Assembly: GCA_027037055.1 (NCBI GenBank)
Contig: JALWBR010000022.1
Coordinates: forward strand, 27,776-91,775
Length of the DNA stretch: 64,000 nt
Origin: Aquificales bacterium
GTDB lineage: Bacteria > Aquificota > Aquificia > Aquificales > Aquificaceae
Reading direction: 5' to 3'
This document shows positions 9,396 to 18,715 of this stretch, piece by piece. Below the pieces are notes generated by a model. It was not told the DNA's origin, did not search any database, and was given only the letters and a program-made list of their open reading frames with translations. The position numbers were made by a program, and so were the translations under genes. Within the stretch, counting starts at the first letter, position 1. Each line of letters starts with the position of its first letter.

Positions 9396-11566
9396 CCTTC
9401 CTCCTTCTTCTTGATTTCCTCAACCATACTCATACTTTCATACAGCTCCTTAGCTGTGTATTCCTTACCGTTGTATATAATGATATCATCCTCTTCCGCC
9501 TCAATTTTCGTACCGTTTTCCAATATTATAAGATATGTCTTCTTCTCCTTTTTCTCCTCCGTAATCAGCACGCCCTCCCTTGAACCTTCCCTGTAAACCG
9601 TTATACCCTTACAACCGAGCCTCCATGCATTGAAGTATATATCACCTATGGTTTTGGGAGATACTTCTTCGGGAAGATTGACAGTGGAACTTATGGAATG
9701 GTCAATGTGTTTCTGGATTGTCGCCTGCATCCTAACCCTGAAGTAAGGATCTATCTCATGGGCTGTAACGAAGAATTCTGGCTTTTCCCTGTCAAAAGAG
9801 TCATCTGTAAGACCAAACTTCTCCATATACTCCTTAACAAGCCAGTGATAAACCCTGAAGGTGCCTTCGGAAAGGGATTCTGATCTTCTTATGTAATAAA
9901 GGGCAAATATGGGTTCAATACCAGAGGATGTGCCTGCCAAGATGGAACCCGAACCCACCGGAGGTACGGTAAGCAGTGATGCGTTTCTAAGCCCAGATCT
10001 TTTTATTCTATCCTTCAGCTCTTCTTTAAAGTCTTTAAAAAAGGGCTGGCTAAGGTGTCTATCCGCATCAAAGGCGGGGAATCTTCCCTTTTCCTCAGCA
10101 AGATTAACACTCTCATCATAAACAACATGTTTTATCCAGTAAAAAAGCTCGTCCACAAATTTTACCGCATCTTCAGAATCATACCTTATGCGGAGTTTGG
10201 CAAGCATATCACCGAGACCCGTAAAACCCACACCTATTCTTCTTGTCCACCGTGCGGAATCAGACTGTTCTTTAAGTGGGTGCTTTTCCTCGTTATAGGT
10301 CAGAACATTGTCAAGGAATCTCACCGCATACCTCAGAGCCTTTTCCAAATTGTCGTAATCTACTCCCGCATTCTCCTCAAAGGCGTTTTTAACAAAGTAG
10401 GAAAGATTTATATTTCCGAGGCAACAACATCCGTAGGGTTGTAAGGAGATCTCGGAGCAGGGATTTACGGTTAAAACCTCCATACCGTTGTATTCCGTAG
10501 TTGAATATTCCCGCATGCGCGATATAAAGATCACCCCAGGCTCCGCAGATGACCAAGCATTTTGAATAAGCCTGTTCCACAGATCCTCCGCCTTCACCCT
10601 TCTGTAAACCTTCTTCTTCCTCGGCTCTATTCCGGAAGGTCCGGCAAATATAAAGTAATCCTTGTCCATATAATAGGGCGATTTACTACCGTTAAATATA
10701 ATGCCCACATCGGGAAACTTCTCCTGAAGGGATTGAACTTCAAGAAGCGCTTCATGAAGATTTAATGTGCCTTCCGCATACTTCTTTCCCAAAGTATCAA
10801 GGGTCTCAACAAGCTCCTTGTAGGCATTCCCGTTACCCTTAAAGGCTTCGGATATAAAAGATGTTTCAGGATACTTATCCGGATACCACAGTTCCCACTC
10901 ATCACCTCTTTCTACCGCCTCCATAAACTCATCGGATACCAAAACGGAGATGTTCGCATATCTCACCCTTCTCCTTTCCGGATCATTCTTTATAACGATA
11001 AACTCCTCAACATCGGGATGGGCGCAGTGTATGGTTATCATCAAAGCTCCCCTTCTTCCAGCCTGCCCTATGGTTCCGGTAGTTTGAGAGAATATTTCCA
11101 TAAAGGACACGGATCCGGTAGAAAATATGGCAGCATTGTTAACCACCGCACCCTTGGGTCTCAGAATGGATATATCAACACCCACACCCCCACCGAAAGA
11201 ATAGGTTCTCGCCATCTCCTTTGCGGTTTCAAATATGCCCTCTATGGAATCTTCCTTTATGGGTAAAACATAGCAGTTAAGCAAGGTTGCCCTACGGGGA
11301 TTGCCCGCTCCGAAGAGTATCCTTCCACCCGGTATAAATTTAAAATCTTCCATAAGCCAATAAAACTTCTCTTCCCATTCTCTCCTTCTATCTTTTCTTT
11401 CAACACTCGCTATCTCCCTTGCAACCCTTCTCCACATCTCCTCGGGCGTCTTTTCTATCTGATTGCCTTCCAAATCCCTCAGGGCATACTTTTCATAAAA
11501 GACACGCGCCCTTAATTCATCACCACCGAAAGCATCCAAGGTTTCTTTCGGTATAATTCCATCCAT
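9392..11566 (-). CDS. nrdJ: Adenosylcobalamin-dependent (class II) ribonucleotide reductase, catalytic subunit
   Basis: 724 residues. The catalytic NxCxE motif is in NPCSEISLQPYG, followed by CLGNINL; the first active-site cysteine is in LLNCYVLPI and the C-terminal barrel contains TVPPVGSGSILAGTSSG. No ATP-cone and no separate beta subunit are nearby, consistent with a B12 radical enzyme. It makes deoxynucleotides without needing oxygen. The C-terminal TSCPD/zinc part is in a separate gene overlapping by 4 nt. A GGGGTGA sequence precedes the ATG. The 72-bp gap to divergent epmA is too short for a cobalamin riboswitch, and none was seen. Confidence 0.94.
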   Translation of the reverse strand: MDGIIPKETLDAFGGDELRARVFYEKYALRDLEGNQIEKTPEEMWRRVAREIASVERKDRRREWEEKFYWLMEDFKFIPGGRILFGAGNPRRATLLNCYVLPIKEDSIEGIFETAKEMARTYSFGGGVGVDISILRPKGAVVNNAAIFSTGSVSFMEIFSQTTGTIGQAGRRGALMITIHCAHPDVEEFIVIKNDPERRRVRYANISVLVSDEFMEAVERGDEWELWYPDKYPETSFISEAFKGNGNAYKELVETLDTLGKKYAEGTLNLHEALLEVQSLQEKFPDVGIIFNGSKSPYYMDKDYFIFAGPSGIEPRKKKVYRRVKAEDLWNRLIQNAWSSAEPGVIFISRMREYSTTEYNGMEVLTVNPCSEISLQPYGCCCLGNINLSYFVKNAFEENAGVDYDNLEKALRYAVRFLDNVLTYNEEKHPLKEQSDSARWTRRIGVGFTGLGDMLAKLRIRYDSEDAVKFVDELFYWIKHVVYDESVNLAEEKGRFPAFDADRHLSQPFFKDFKEELKDRIKRSGLRNASLLTVPPVGSGSILAGTSSGIEPIFALYYIRRSESLSEGTFRVYHWLVKEYMEKFGLTDDSFDREKPEFFVTAHEIDPYFRVRMQATIQKHIDHSISSTVNLPEEVSPKTIGDIYFNAWRLGCKGITVYREGSREGVLITEEKKEKKTYLIILENGTKIEAEEDDIIIYNGKEYTAKELYESMSMVEEIKKKEEG

Positions 11567-11638
11567 CCTATCACCCCTTCAAAAGAAATATCTCATAAAA
11601 AAGGGGTAGTGTAAAGGGTAAAATGGTTAAGATATTAC

Positions 11639-12514
11639 ATGCCCATGATTGAAAGGTGGAGTAAATTCATTGAAACAGTTAGAAATTTTTTCAGGGAGAA
11701 AAATTATATTGAGGTATCAACACCAATACTGAGAAGGTATCCCAATCTTGACCCGAACACAGAACCCGTGGAGGTAAAACTGAAAAACAACGAAGGAAGA
11801 TTCTGGCTACACACCTCGCCTGAGTATGCTATGAAAAAGCTTTTATCCAGATACGGTAAAGATATCTTTCAGATAACCAAAGTGTTCAGGAATGACGAGA
11901 AGGGAAGGCTTCACTCCCCAGAATTTACCATGCTTGAGTGGTACAAAATCTCCGCTGATTACAATTACATAATTAGTGAACTTAAAGAGCTTTTATCCCT
12001 TCTCGGATACAATGATTTTGAAACTATAACGGTGGAGGAAGCCTTTGAAAAGTATGCGGATATAATCCTATCGGAGGATGAAGAAATATTTAAGAACAAT
12101 CTTATAACCGCAGGATACGAGTTTGACGACAAGGAAGATTGGGAAACAATATTTTACAGGATCTACCTTGAGGTTGAAAGGAACCTCGGAAGAGAAAAAC
12201 CCACCTTTCTTATAAATTTCCCCAAAAGGCTTGCAATACTGTCAAAAACAAACAATAACCATGCGGAAAGGTTTGAACTCTACATAAACGGTGTTGAAAT
12301 AGCAAACGGATGGACGGAGGAGACGGATCCAGAAGAAGTTGAAAAAAGGCTTAAGGCGGAAGCGGAAAAAAGGAATTTGCCTTTGGATAAAGAGTTTATA
12401 GAAGCTCATAAAAATATACCCGAATCCGCGGGGTGTTCAGTAGGGCTTGAGAGGCTCTTTATGGTAAAGGAGGGTTTGTCCAGTATATGGGATATTGATT
12501 TCCTGAAATTATGA
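11639..12514 (+). CDS. epmA: Elongation factor P lysine ligase (GenX/EpmA)
   Basis: 291 residues, a class II lysyl-tRNA synthetase catalytic core with no anticodon-binding domain. It shows motif 2 (ITKVFRNDEKGRLHSPEFTM) and motif 3 (CSVGLERLFM). The length and missing N-terminal domain identify GenX/EpmA, which attaches beta-lysine or lysine to EF-P. The partners epmB and efp are not in the window. Two close in-frame ATGs (11639, 11645) could start it. It overlaps the next gene by 4 nt. Confidence 0.9.
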   Translation: MPMIERWSKFIETVRNFFREKNYIEVSTPILRRYPNLDPNTEPVEVKLKNNEGRFWLHTSPEYAMKKLLSRYGKDIFQITKVFRNDEKGRLHSPEFTMLEWYKISADYNYIISELKELLSLLGYNDFETITVEEAFEKYADIILSEDEEIFKNNLITAGYEFDDKEDWETIFYRIYLEVERNLGREKPTFLINFPKRLAILSKTNNNHAERFELYINGVEIANGWTEETDPEEVEKRLKAEAEKRNLPLDKEFIEAHKNIPESAGCSVGLERLFMVKEGLSSIWDIDFLKL

Positions 12515-14001
12515 AAGATAAAAATTTACTTATCCTTCTTTTAATCAATTTTTTCGTATGTATTTTCAGGATATTTTATATTCTTTTTTACCCCCTTGAT
12601 CTTGCCCCAGATGAAGCCTTATACTGGGACTATTCAAGACATCTCCAGATAAGTTACTATGCCAAACCTCCACTTACAGCCTACATTATAGCTTTCACCA
12701 CTTCTTTATTCGGGAATACAGAACTGGGCGTCAGAATAGGAGCGGTTATTATGTCCTCGCTAACATCCCTAACTTTATACTATCTGACAAAATATCTTTT
12801 CGGTAATTCTACCCTCGGACTTATAGCTGGGACTATTCCTCTACTGACAGTAGGCTTCCAACTTCTATCAGTTCTGATGACCATAGATACACCCCTTATC
12901 TTTTTCTGGACTTTGTCTATGTACTTCTATGCCAAAGCATTCAATGAAAATGTTATTAAATATTGGATGTATGCGGGTACATTCGGTACCTTAGCCCTTT
13001 TGAGCAAATACACGGGCATCCTGTTACCCTTTTTAGCCTTCCTGTTTGCCTTTCTTTACGATAGGAAAAAGCTGAAAGAAAAAGGCATATATATAAGCAC
13101 AGCTATAGTCTTTACTGGTCTGCTCCCGGTCCTTCTGTGGAACATGCTGAATGACTGGGTAGGTTTCAAACACCTGTTCACCCTCGCGGGCTTAATGGAA
13201 ACTGCACCACCTGAGAGAAAAGGATTTTCCTTGGAAAGGATACCGAGTTACATAGGGGGACAAATTCTTATACTCGGACCGTCAATATTTCCGTATGTAA
13301 TATACTCATGGGTGAGATATTCAATATCCTCTGATAAGAATATAGGTTTCCTGAATGTTTTCTCCCTACCTGTGTTCATCATGTTCCTTTTCATGTCAAT
13401 CTATACAAAGGTGGAAGCCAATTGGCCTGCCTTCGGATATGTAGGTGCAATACCGATAACAGCCCTTTTAATAAAAAATTCTTTAAATAAAGGAGCATTT
13501 ATACATATACCATCCCTGCTTATTGCCCTTTTCTTTTCCATAATAACCCACTTTACCCCTCTCATTGATAAATTCGGTATGACTAAATTGCTTCCCCCCG
13601 AAAGGGATCCGCAGGGAAGACTGGTAGGATGGGAAGAATTGGGAAAGTTTGTCAGCAGGTGGAAGGATGAAAACACCTTTATATTTTCTGACAGGTATCA
13701 GATAACAGCTGAGCTTGCCTTTTATGTGGAGGGTAATCCAGAAACTTTCTGTATAAACAGGGGAAGAAGGATGAACCAGTATGACTTGTGGAAGTCCAAG
13801 ATGAAAGAATTTAAGGGTTATAATGCCGTATTTGTAAGTTACTCCCCCATAGACGACCGCATAAAAAGAGGCTTCAAAAGAATATTAAAGGAAACAACAT
13901 ATTCCGCTAAATGGAGAGGCAAAGATATAAGGAAATTTCACATCTATATTCTTGAAGACTATAAAGGAAACATAAAAGAAGAAACCATACACATGTTCTA
14001 A
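12511..14001 (+). CDS. ArnT-like GT39-family membrane glycosyltransferase
   Basis: 496 residues with about ten hydrophobic segments in the first 350 and a soluble C-terminal part. The start of the first periplasmic loop (DEALYWDYSRH) carries the Asp-Glu pair typical of GT39/ArnT enzymes, which transfer sugars from polyprenyl phosphates to lipid A or other envelope acceptors. Its convergent neighbour is the Kdo transferase gene, with 3' ends overlapping by 4 nt, consistent with an LPS role. The exact sugar cannot be read from the sequence. Confidence 0.85.
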   Translation: MKDKNLLILLLINFFVCIFRIFYILFYPLDLAPDEALYWDYSRHLQISYYAKPPLTAYIIAFTTSLFGNTELGVRIGAVIMSSLTSLTLYYLTKYLFGNSTLGLIAGTIPLLTVGFQLLSVLMTIDTPLIFFWTLSMYFYAKAFNENVIKYWMYAGTFGTLALLSKYTGILLPFLAFLFAFLYDRKKLKEKGIYISTAIVFTGLLPVLLWNMLNDWVGFKHLFTLAGLMETAPPERKGFSLERIPSYIGGQILILGPSIFPYVIYSWVRYSISSDKNIGFLNVFSLPVFIMFLFMSIYTKVEANWPAFGYVGAIPITALLIKNSLNKGAFIHIPSLLIALFFSIITHFTPLIDKFGMTKLLPPERDPQGRLVGWEELGKFVSRWKDENTFIFSDRYQITAELAFYVEGNPETFCINRGRRMNQYDLWKSKMKEFKGYNAVFVSYSPIDDRIKRGFKRILKETTYSAKWRGKDIRKFHIYILEDYKGNIKEETIHMF

Positions 14002-15083
14002 AGATACTCCCATATAATTTTCCTGTAGCATGATCTTATGCTCTCCGATAAATCTTTCATCAGACCTTTCCTAAATTCTATGTTACCTTTAAGTATCTCA
14101 GAAACTATCCTGACAGCCTCATCTACGGATGAAACCCTGTATCCCAATCCTTCTTTCTCAAGGATAGAAGCCACATCCTCTATCTTATTCACATAAGGAC
14201 CGTAGATGACGGGTACATCGTATCTGCAAGGCTCCGCTATATTGTGGCCTCCTACAGGGACAAAGGTACCGCCCACAAAGGCAACCTTAGCCTTTTTATA
14301 AAATAGGGGTAACTCCCCCATAGTATCAACCACAAGAACCTCCCAATCATCTTTTTCCTCACTTCTTAAAGATGCTTTGAATCCGTAGTTTTTAACAAGC
14401 TTTAAAACTTCCGTGGAGCGGGAAATGTGCCGTGGAGCTATTACGAGCCTCAAATTATCAAAGGATTTTTTCAAAACGGAAAATATTTTAAGTAATACCT
14501 CCTCTTCACCCTCATGGGTACTTCCGCCCACAAATATGTTTCCTTCCAAAGATATATCTGATACCTCCTCCGTGGTTGTAAAAACAAGCTTTAAATTACC
14601 GCAAACACTGACCCTTTTAGCTCCCTCTTCCCTCAATATCCTTCCGTCCCTCTCTGTTCTTGCAATAACATGATCAAACCTGCCTATAAGCCTTCTTTCC
14701 ATAAAACTGCCCTTTGCATATGCATTTATAAGGATTTTGGGAGCCTTCGTCTTTGAAAGTAAAAAGGGCCAAAATTCCCTTTCAACGACTATCAACAATC
14801 TCGGATCAACGAGCCTGTTGAACCTGCTAACGGTGAAGGGAAGATCAATGGGCAGAACTCCTACCCAGTCAACTATACCGCTGACCCTTTCTTCCATAAA
14901 AGGTTTTGCCCTTTGAGAAAAATAAGTAACGATAACCTTCATTCCCTCCCTTTTTAAATCTTCAATAATGACCCTTGCGGTATTAAACTCCCCCACGCTT
15001 GCACAGTGAAACCATACGGGTCTGTATTGCCTTAAATCCTTAGGTATATTAAATATTAGTCTTTCCTTTAAATCAAAAACCAT
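13998..15083 (-). CDS. waaA: Kdo transferase (WaaA/KdtA)
   Basis: About 361 residues from the ATG of MVFDLKERL. Ten hydrophobic codons lie upstream in frame, but using them would overlap the divergent gene. Motifs of the GT30 family are present: WFHCASVGEF near the start, the central VEREFWPFLL, and GGTFVPVGGHNIAEP near the C-terminus. It adds Kdo from CMP-Kdo to lipid A precursor. The protein is close in size to the monofunctional Aquifex WaaA and lacks the longer N-terminal helix of enterobacterial enzymes. Confidence 0.92.
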   Translation of the reverse strand: MVFDLKERLIFNIPKDLRQYRPVWFHCASVGEFNTARVIIEDLKREGMKVIVTYFSQRAKPFMEERVSGIVDWVGVLPIDLPFTVSRFNRLVDPRLLIVVEREFWPFLLSKTKAPKILINAYAKGSFMERRLIGRFDHVIARTERDGRILREEGAKRVSVCGNLKLVFTTTEEVSDISLEGNIFVGGSTHEGEEEVLLKIFSVLKKSFDNLRLVIAPRHISRSTEVLKLVKNYGFKASLRSEEKDDWEVLVVDTMGELPLFYKKAKVAFVGGTFVPVGGHNIAEPCRYDVPVIYGPYVNKIEDVASILEKEGLGYRVSSVDEAVRIVSEILKGNIEFRKGLMKDLSESIRSCYRKIIWEYL

Positions 15084-15099
15084 TAAAATAATTATTATA
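15084..15099. promoter_or_regulatory. Compact divergent promoter between waaA and a small gene
   Basis: A 16-bp A/T-only gap separates the ATG of waaA (15083) from the ATG at 15100. On the minus strand TATAAT (15094-15099) lies 10 nt from the waaA ATG. On the plus strand TAAAAT (15084-15089) lies 10 nt from the ATG at 15100. The two promoters overlap each other and imply transcripts with almost no leader. Confidence 0.5.
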
Positions 15100-15636
15100 A
15101 TGAAGGTTCTCATAGTCCTTTATTCAAGGCTAAAAGAAAATAAGGAAAAGCTTTACAAAACTTGGATTTCCAATATAAACCTTCTCACAAGGATGGTGGG
15201 TATAGACAATCTCTATATAAGCCTAAGCGGGAATTTCATTGAATTTTTTGATCTGTTCCCGAATCTTTGCTTTGTCAACAACAAAAAAGATAACTTCTCC
15301 TACGGAGCTTATATAGGCCTCAGGAAGCTTAGATCAAACGATGTCTTACTTATAGACGGAAATGCAGTTTTAAGCAAGGAAAATCTAATTAATATACTGA
15401 AGAATGCTGGTGATAACGCGGTGGCAAAGGCAAAGGACGGTTGGGCTTTCATGTCTTATATACTTAAAAGGGATATAGATTATCTGATTAAAAGCTTTGA
15501 AAGGTGTGTTGACGGCGATATTAACGAAGGGATAAACCTTTTAAGAAAAACCTTCGGGATTGAAGTAAAAGACATAAATATGAATGCGGGAAAAATAAGG
15601 AGTGAAGATATAAAAGAGTCAGCCCTTGAGCGATAA
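15100..15636 (+). CDS. Conserved-looking protein, possible GT-A/nucleotidyltransferase-like fold
   Basis: 178 residues, family not recognised. It starts with a beta strand (MKVLIVLYS) and has a central segment DVLLIDGNAVLSKENL. That segment resembles the strand-loop of GT-A-fold sugar or nucleotidyl transferases, but no confident DxD or GxG signature is visible. No signal peptide or membrane segment. It diverges from waaA, so an envelope-sugar role is possible but unproven. Confidence 0.65.
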   Translation: MKVLIVLYSRLKENKEKLYKTWISNINLLTRMVGIDNLYISLSGNFIEFFDLFPNLCFVNNKKDNFSYGAYIGLRKLRSNDVLLIDGNAVLSKENLINILKNAGDNAVAKAKDGWAFMSYILKRDIDYLIKSFERCVDGDINEGINLLRKTFGIEVKDINMNAGKIRSEDIKESALER

Positions 15637-15667
15637 TATATAATTGAAAACAACGGAGGGTTGCTTG

Positions 15668-16177
15668 ATGGAGGATATCTATGTAGGCAAATATTTGGTT
15701 AAGGGAGACAGGTATTATACGAAGGATCACGAATGGGCTTATATAAGAAACGGAAAGGCTCAAATAGGTATAACGGACTATGCCCAGAAGCTTCTGGGGG
15801 ACATAGTGTACATAGACTTGCCCCAAGACGGCCAAACGGTTGATGCGGGTGATACCATAGCCAATATTGAATCGGTAAAAAATGTAGCCCCCGTTTACAG
15901 TCCTTTAACGGGAACGGTAACGGAGGTTAACAACCAGCTTACGGATGAACCGACCCTTATAAACGAAGATCCTTACGATGCGGGATGGATAGCTATACTT
16001 GAACTTTCCGATCCCACGGAGGTGGAAGACCTCATGACAGCAGAAGACTATGCCGAGCTGTTGGCGGAGATAATAAAAGAGGAAGAAGAACAGGAGGTTG
16101 AAATAGAAACGGAGGAGATTGAAGAATCCATTGAAAATATTCCAGAGAAGGAACTCGGATATGAGGAGGAAAAATAA
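15668..16177 (+). CDS. gcvH: Glycine cleavage system H protein with acidic tail
   Basis: 169 residues from the ATG at 15668, which follows a GGAGG at the right distance; upstream in-frame TTG codons are unlikely. The lipoyl-lysine site is K71 in ESVKNVAP. The H domain is complete by about residue 130. The last ~40 residues are a Glu-rich tail not seen in typical H proteins. It carries the aminomethyl group between the P and T proteins. It sits 6 nt before gcvPA, supporting a role in glycine cleavage or synthesis rather than only in sulfur metabolism. Confidence 0.93.
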   Translation: MEDIYVGKYLVKGDRYYTKDHEWAYIRNGKAQIGITDYAQKLLGDIVYIDLPQDGQTVDAGDTIANIESVKNVAPVYSPLTGTVTEVNNQLTDEPTLINEDPYDAGWIAILELSDPTEVEDLMTAEDYAELLAEIIKEEEEQEVEIETEEIEESIENIPEKELGYEEEK

Positions 16178-16183
16178 GGAGAA

Positions 16184-17497
16184 ATGTACATACCCTATTC
16201 GGAGAAGGAGCTTGATGAAGCATTAAAATTACTCGGTATAAAGGAACTTGATGATCTATTTACCCACATTGATAAAAATCTTTTTTCAAAAGTAAATCTT
16301 GATGAACCTAAGAGTGAAGAAGAAATAAGAAAGATATTTGAACAACTCGGTTGTTTAAATTCAAAGGTTATAAATTTCGCGGGATTTGGCATTTACGACA
16401 GGATAATACCTTCCGTTATACCCTACCTCCTAACACGGGGTGAATTCATGACAGCTTATACCCCTTATCAATCCGAAGCTTCCCAAGGAACACTTCAAAT
16501 AATGTTTGAATATCAAAGTGTTATAGCGGAACTTACTGGTATGGATGTAGCCAATGCATCCATGTATGACGGAGCTACAGCCTTGGCGGAAGCTTTACTT
16601 ATGGCATCAAATATAAAAAAGGGAAAAAGAATTTTAATATCGGAAGGTGTTCATCCCTTCTATAAAAGGGTTATCAAAACCTACCTATATAACAAAGAGT
16701 TTGAACTGGAAGAGATAGGGTTGACAGGAGAAGGAACAACATCTGCTGATAGATTGAAGGATCTAATGAAAAAAGGCGATACAATAGCTGTAGCATTACA
16801 GTATCCAAACTTCCTCGGATTTGTTGAACCGTTAAAAGATCTTGCAAGCGTAGTTAAAGAACATGATGCGCTCTTTATTATCGTAGCGGATCCCATAGCC
16901 CTCGCTGTCCTTGAACCGCCCTCCTCTTTCGGAGCGGATATCGTTGTAGGAGAAGGTCAGCAAATGGGTATCCCTATGAATCTCGGTGGACCCGGTATAG
17001 GATTTTTTGCCACCAAAAGGGAATATATAAGAAACATGCCCGGAAGGATATGTGGGTTGGGAGAAGATATTGAGGGTAATAAGGCTTTCACCTTAGTATT
17101 GCAAACAAGGGAACAACATATAAGAAGGGAAAGGGCTACATCAAATATATGTACAAATCAACAACTTCTCGCCTTTGCCAATCTTTTATACATTGTTCTC
17201 TTAGGAAAGGAAGGATTAAAGGAAGTAGCAGTTCAGTCAACCTCAAAGGCTTTTTATCTCAGAAAAAAATTAGAAAGATTGGGTTTTACGGTGCCTTTTA
17301 AAGGTAAACATCTGTGGGAGTTTCCCGTAAAACATCCAGAAGCTGAATACATGTACAGGGAGGCTAAAGAAAACGGATTTATCTTAGGCGTTCCTCTGTG
17401 GAAGTATGGAAATTACGAAAATACCCTTCTCATAGCTGTTACGGAGAAAAGGAAAAGAGAGGAAATGGATCAGCTTGCAGAAATTTTATCATCATGA
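16184..17497 (+). CDS. gcvPA: Glycine dehydrogenase (decarboxylating) subunit 1
   Basis: 437 residues, the usual length of the alpha half of a split P protein. Characteristic stretches include TAYTPYQSEASQGTLQ, the PLP-fold core ANASMYDGATALAEA and a glycine-rich GEGQQMG followed by LGGPGIGFFA. With GcvPB it decarboxylates glycine, or runs in reverse, on lipoylated H protein. GcvPB, which carries the PLP lysine, and gcvT are not in the window. AAGGAGA precedes the ATG. Confidence 0.95.
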   Translation: MYIPYSEKELDEALKLLGIKELDDLFTHIDKNLFSKVNLDEPKSEEEIRKIFEQLGCLNSKVINFAGFGIYDRIIPSVIPYLLTRGEFMTAYTPYQSEASQGTLQIMFEYQSVIAELTGMDVANASMYDGATALAEALLMASNIKKGKRILISEGVHPFYKRVIKTYLYNKEFELEEIGLTGEGTTSADRLKDLMKKGDTIAVALQYPNFLGFVEPLKDLASVVKEHDALFIIVADPIALAVLEPPSSFGADIVVGEGQQMGIPMNLGGPGIGFFATKREYIRNMPGRICGLGEDIEGNKAFTLVLQTREQHIRRERATSNICTNQQLLAFANLLYIVLLGKEGLKEVAVQSTSKAFYLRKKLERLGFTVPFKGKHLWEFPVKHPEAEYMYREAKENGFILGVPLWKYGNYENTLLIAVTEKRKREEMDQLAEILSS

Positions 17498-18201
17498 TTC
17501 TCCTTTTAGATTACGACGGTACCATTGTCCCCATAGCAGAAAAGCCTGAACTTGCAAGGATAGATGAAAGAACAAAGAGTATTATAGAGGGTATATCCGA
17601 GAACTGTAAGGTAGCCATAGTTACTGGAAGGGATTATAAAAGCTTTAAAGGAGTATTCGGAGATATAAAGGATACTATATACCTTATAACATCCCACGGT
17701 ATTGAGATATTCAGGGATTCAATAAAGATATTTGAAGAAAAAATAGACGATCTTCCCCCCATTGAGGAGCTAAAAAATGCAATATCTCAGTTTGAAGGTA
17801 TAGATATTGAAGAAAAGAGGGGCGGTTTCGCCCTTCACTATAGAAGGTTTAAAGGTAATGAGGAAGAGGTAAAAAGGATATTCTATGAATTTGTACATAA
17901 GTATCCCCCGAGGAAGATTATTGAAGGTAAAAAGGTTTATGAGGCTTTATATTCGGATACAAATAAGGGGAAAGGCATTATAAACCTTTTCAATGAAACG
18001 GGTTGGAATCCTTCGGAAGCTATATATGTAGGGGATGACACAACAGATTTTGATGCTTTTAAAACAATAAAACATCTCGGTGGAAAGGCTTACTATGTGG
18101 GTATAAATAAACCGCCCGTAGAGATTGACGGTATATTTAAAAATACGGAAGAAGTTAGGATATGGCTATTAAAGATTATGAATGAATGTCAGAATCCATG
18201 A
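17494..18201 (+). CDS. Trehalose-phosphatase-like HAD-IIB sugar phosphatase
   Basis: 235 residues from the ATG that overlaps the gcvPA stop (ATGA). HAD motif I is LLLDYDGTI, motif II is VTGR, and motif IV is VGDDTTDFDAF, the form typical of trehalose-6-phosphatase (OtsB). A C2-type cap lies between motifs II and IV. It probably removes phosphate from trehalose-6-phosphate or glucosylglycerate-type solutes. No otsA is near, so the substrate is uncertain. Its 3' end overlaps dcd by 26 nt. Confidence 0.85.
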   Translation: MILLLDYDGTIVPIAEKPELARIDERTKSIIEGISENCKVAIVTGRDYKSFKGVFGDIKDTIYLITSHGIEIFRDSIKIFEEKIDDLPPIEELKNAISQFEGIDIEEKRGGFALHYRRFKGNEEEVKRIFYEFVHKYPPRKIIEGKKVYEALYSDTNKGKGIINLFNETGWNPSEAIYVGDDTTDFDAFKTIKHLGGKAYYVGINKPPVEIDGIFKNTEEVRIWLLKIMNECQNP

Positions 18202-18715
18202 ATATACGGGAAGGTGTAACTCCCCTCTGCCCCTTATATTTACCGTTGTAAGATCTTGAAGGTTTCTCATCCAATTTTGCAAATACAAGTTGGCATATTC
18301 TCATACCCTTGTAAAGTTTTATGGGCCTTTTATTTGCATTAAAAAGTTCAAGGGTTATCTGCCCCTCAAATCCCGCATCAACCCAACCCGCATTTTCTAT
18401 AAACAGACCGAGTCTTCCCAAAGAGGATCTTCCTTCCACGAAGGCGGTAACATTATCGGGCAGTTTTATATATTCAAGGGTGGTGGCAAGTACAAACTGC
18501 CTCGGCAGAATAACAAACTCATCCTCTATCTTTTTTACCTCTATCTTAAAAGTATCCTTCTTTATGTCTATCATATAGCTTCCCTCATAAAAACCTATCT
18601 CATCGCCGAGCCTAAGATCAATGGAAGAACATTGAATACACTCCTCATTGAAGGGTTCTATTAAAAGCTCACCCGCGGAAATAAGCCTTCTCAAAGACCT
18701 ATCGCTAAGTATCAT
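18176..18715 (-). CDS. dcd: dCTP deaminase
   Basis: 179 residues. The dUTPase-fold signature EGRSSLGRLGLFI, then GWVDAGFEGQITLEL, identifies dCTP deaminase, with R and E in the expected places. It makes dUTP from dCTP for dTTP synthesis. The gene begins one base after the stop of the preceding protease gene, so the two abut in the same direction. It converges with the phosphatase gene, overlapping at their 3' ends. Confidence 0.95.
   Translation of the reverse strand: MILSDRSLRRLISAGELLIEPFNEECIQCSSIDLRLGDEIGFYEGSYMIDIKKDTFKIEVKKIEDEFVILPRQFVLATTLEYIKLPDNVTAFVEGRSSLGRLGLFIENAGWVDAGFEGQITLELFNANKRPIKLYKGMRICQLVFAKLDEKPSRSYNGKYKGQRGVTPSRIFMDSDIHS

Noticed and set aside
11567..11638. Possible cobalamin riboswitch before nrdJ
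   Set aside because: The gap is 72 bp, too short for the aptamer, and no B12-box-like sequence was seen.
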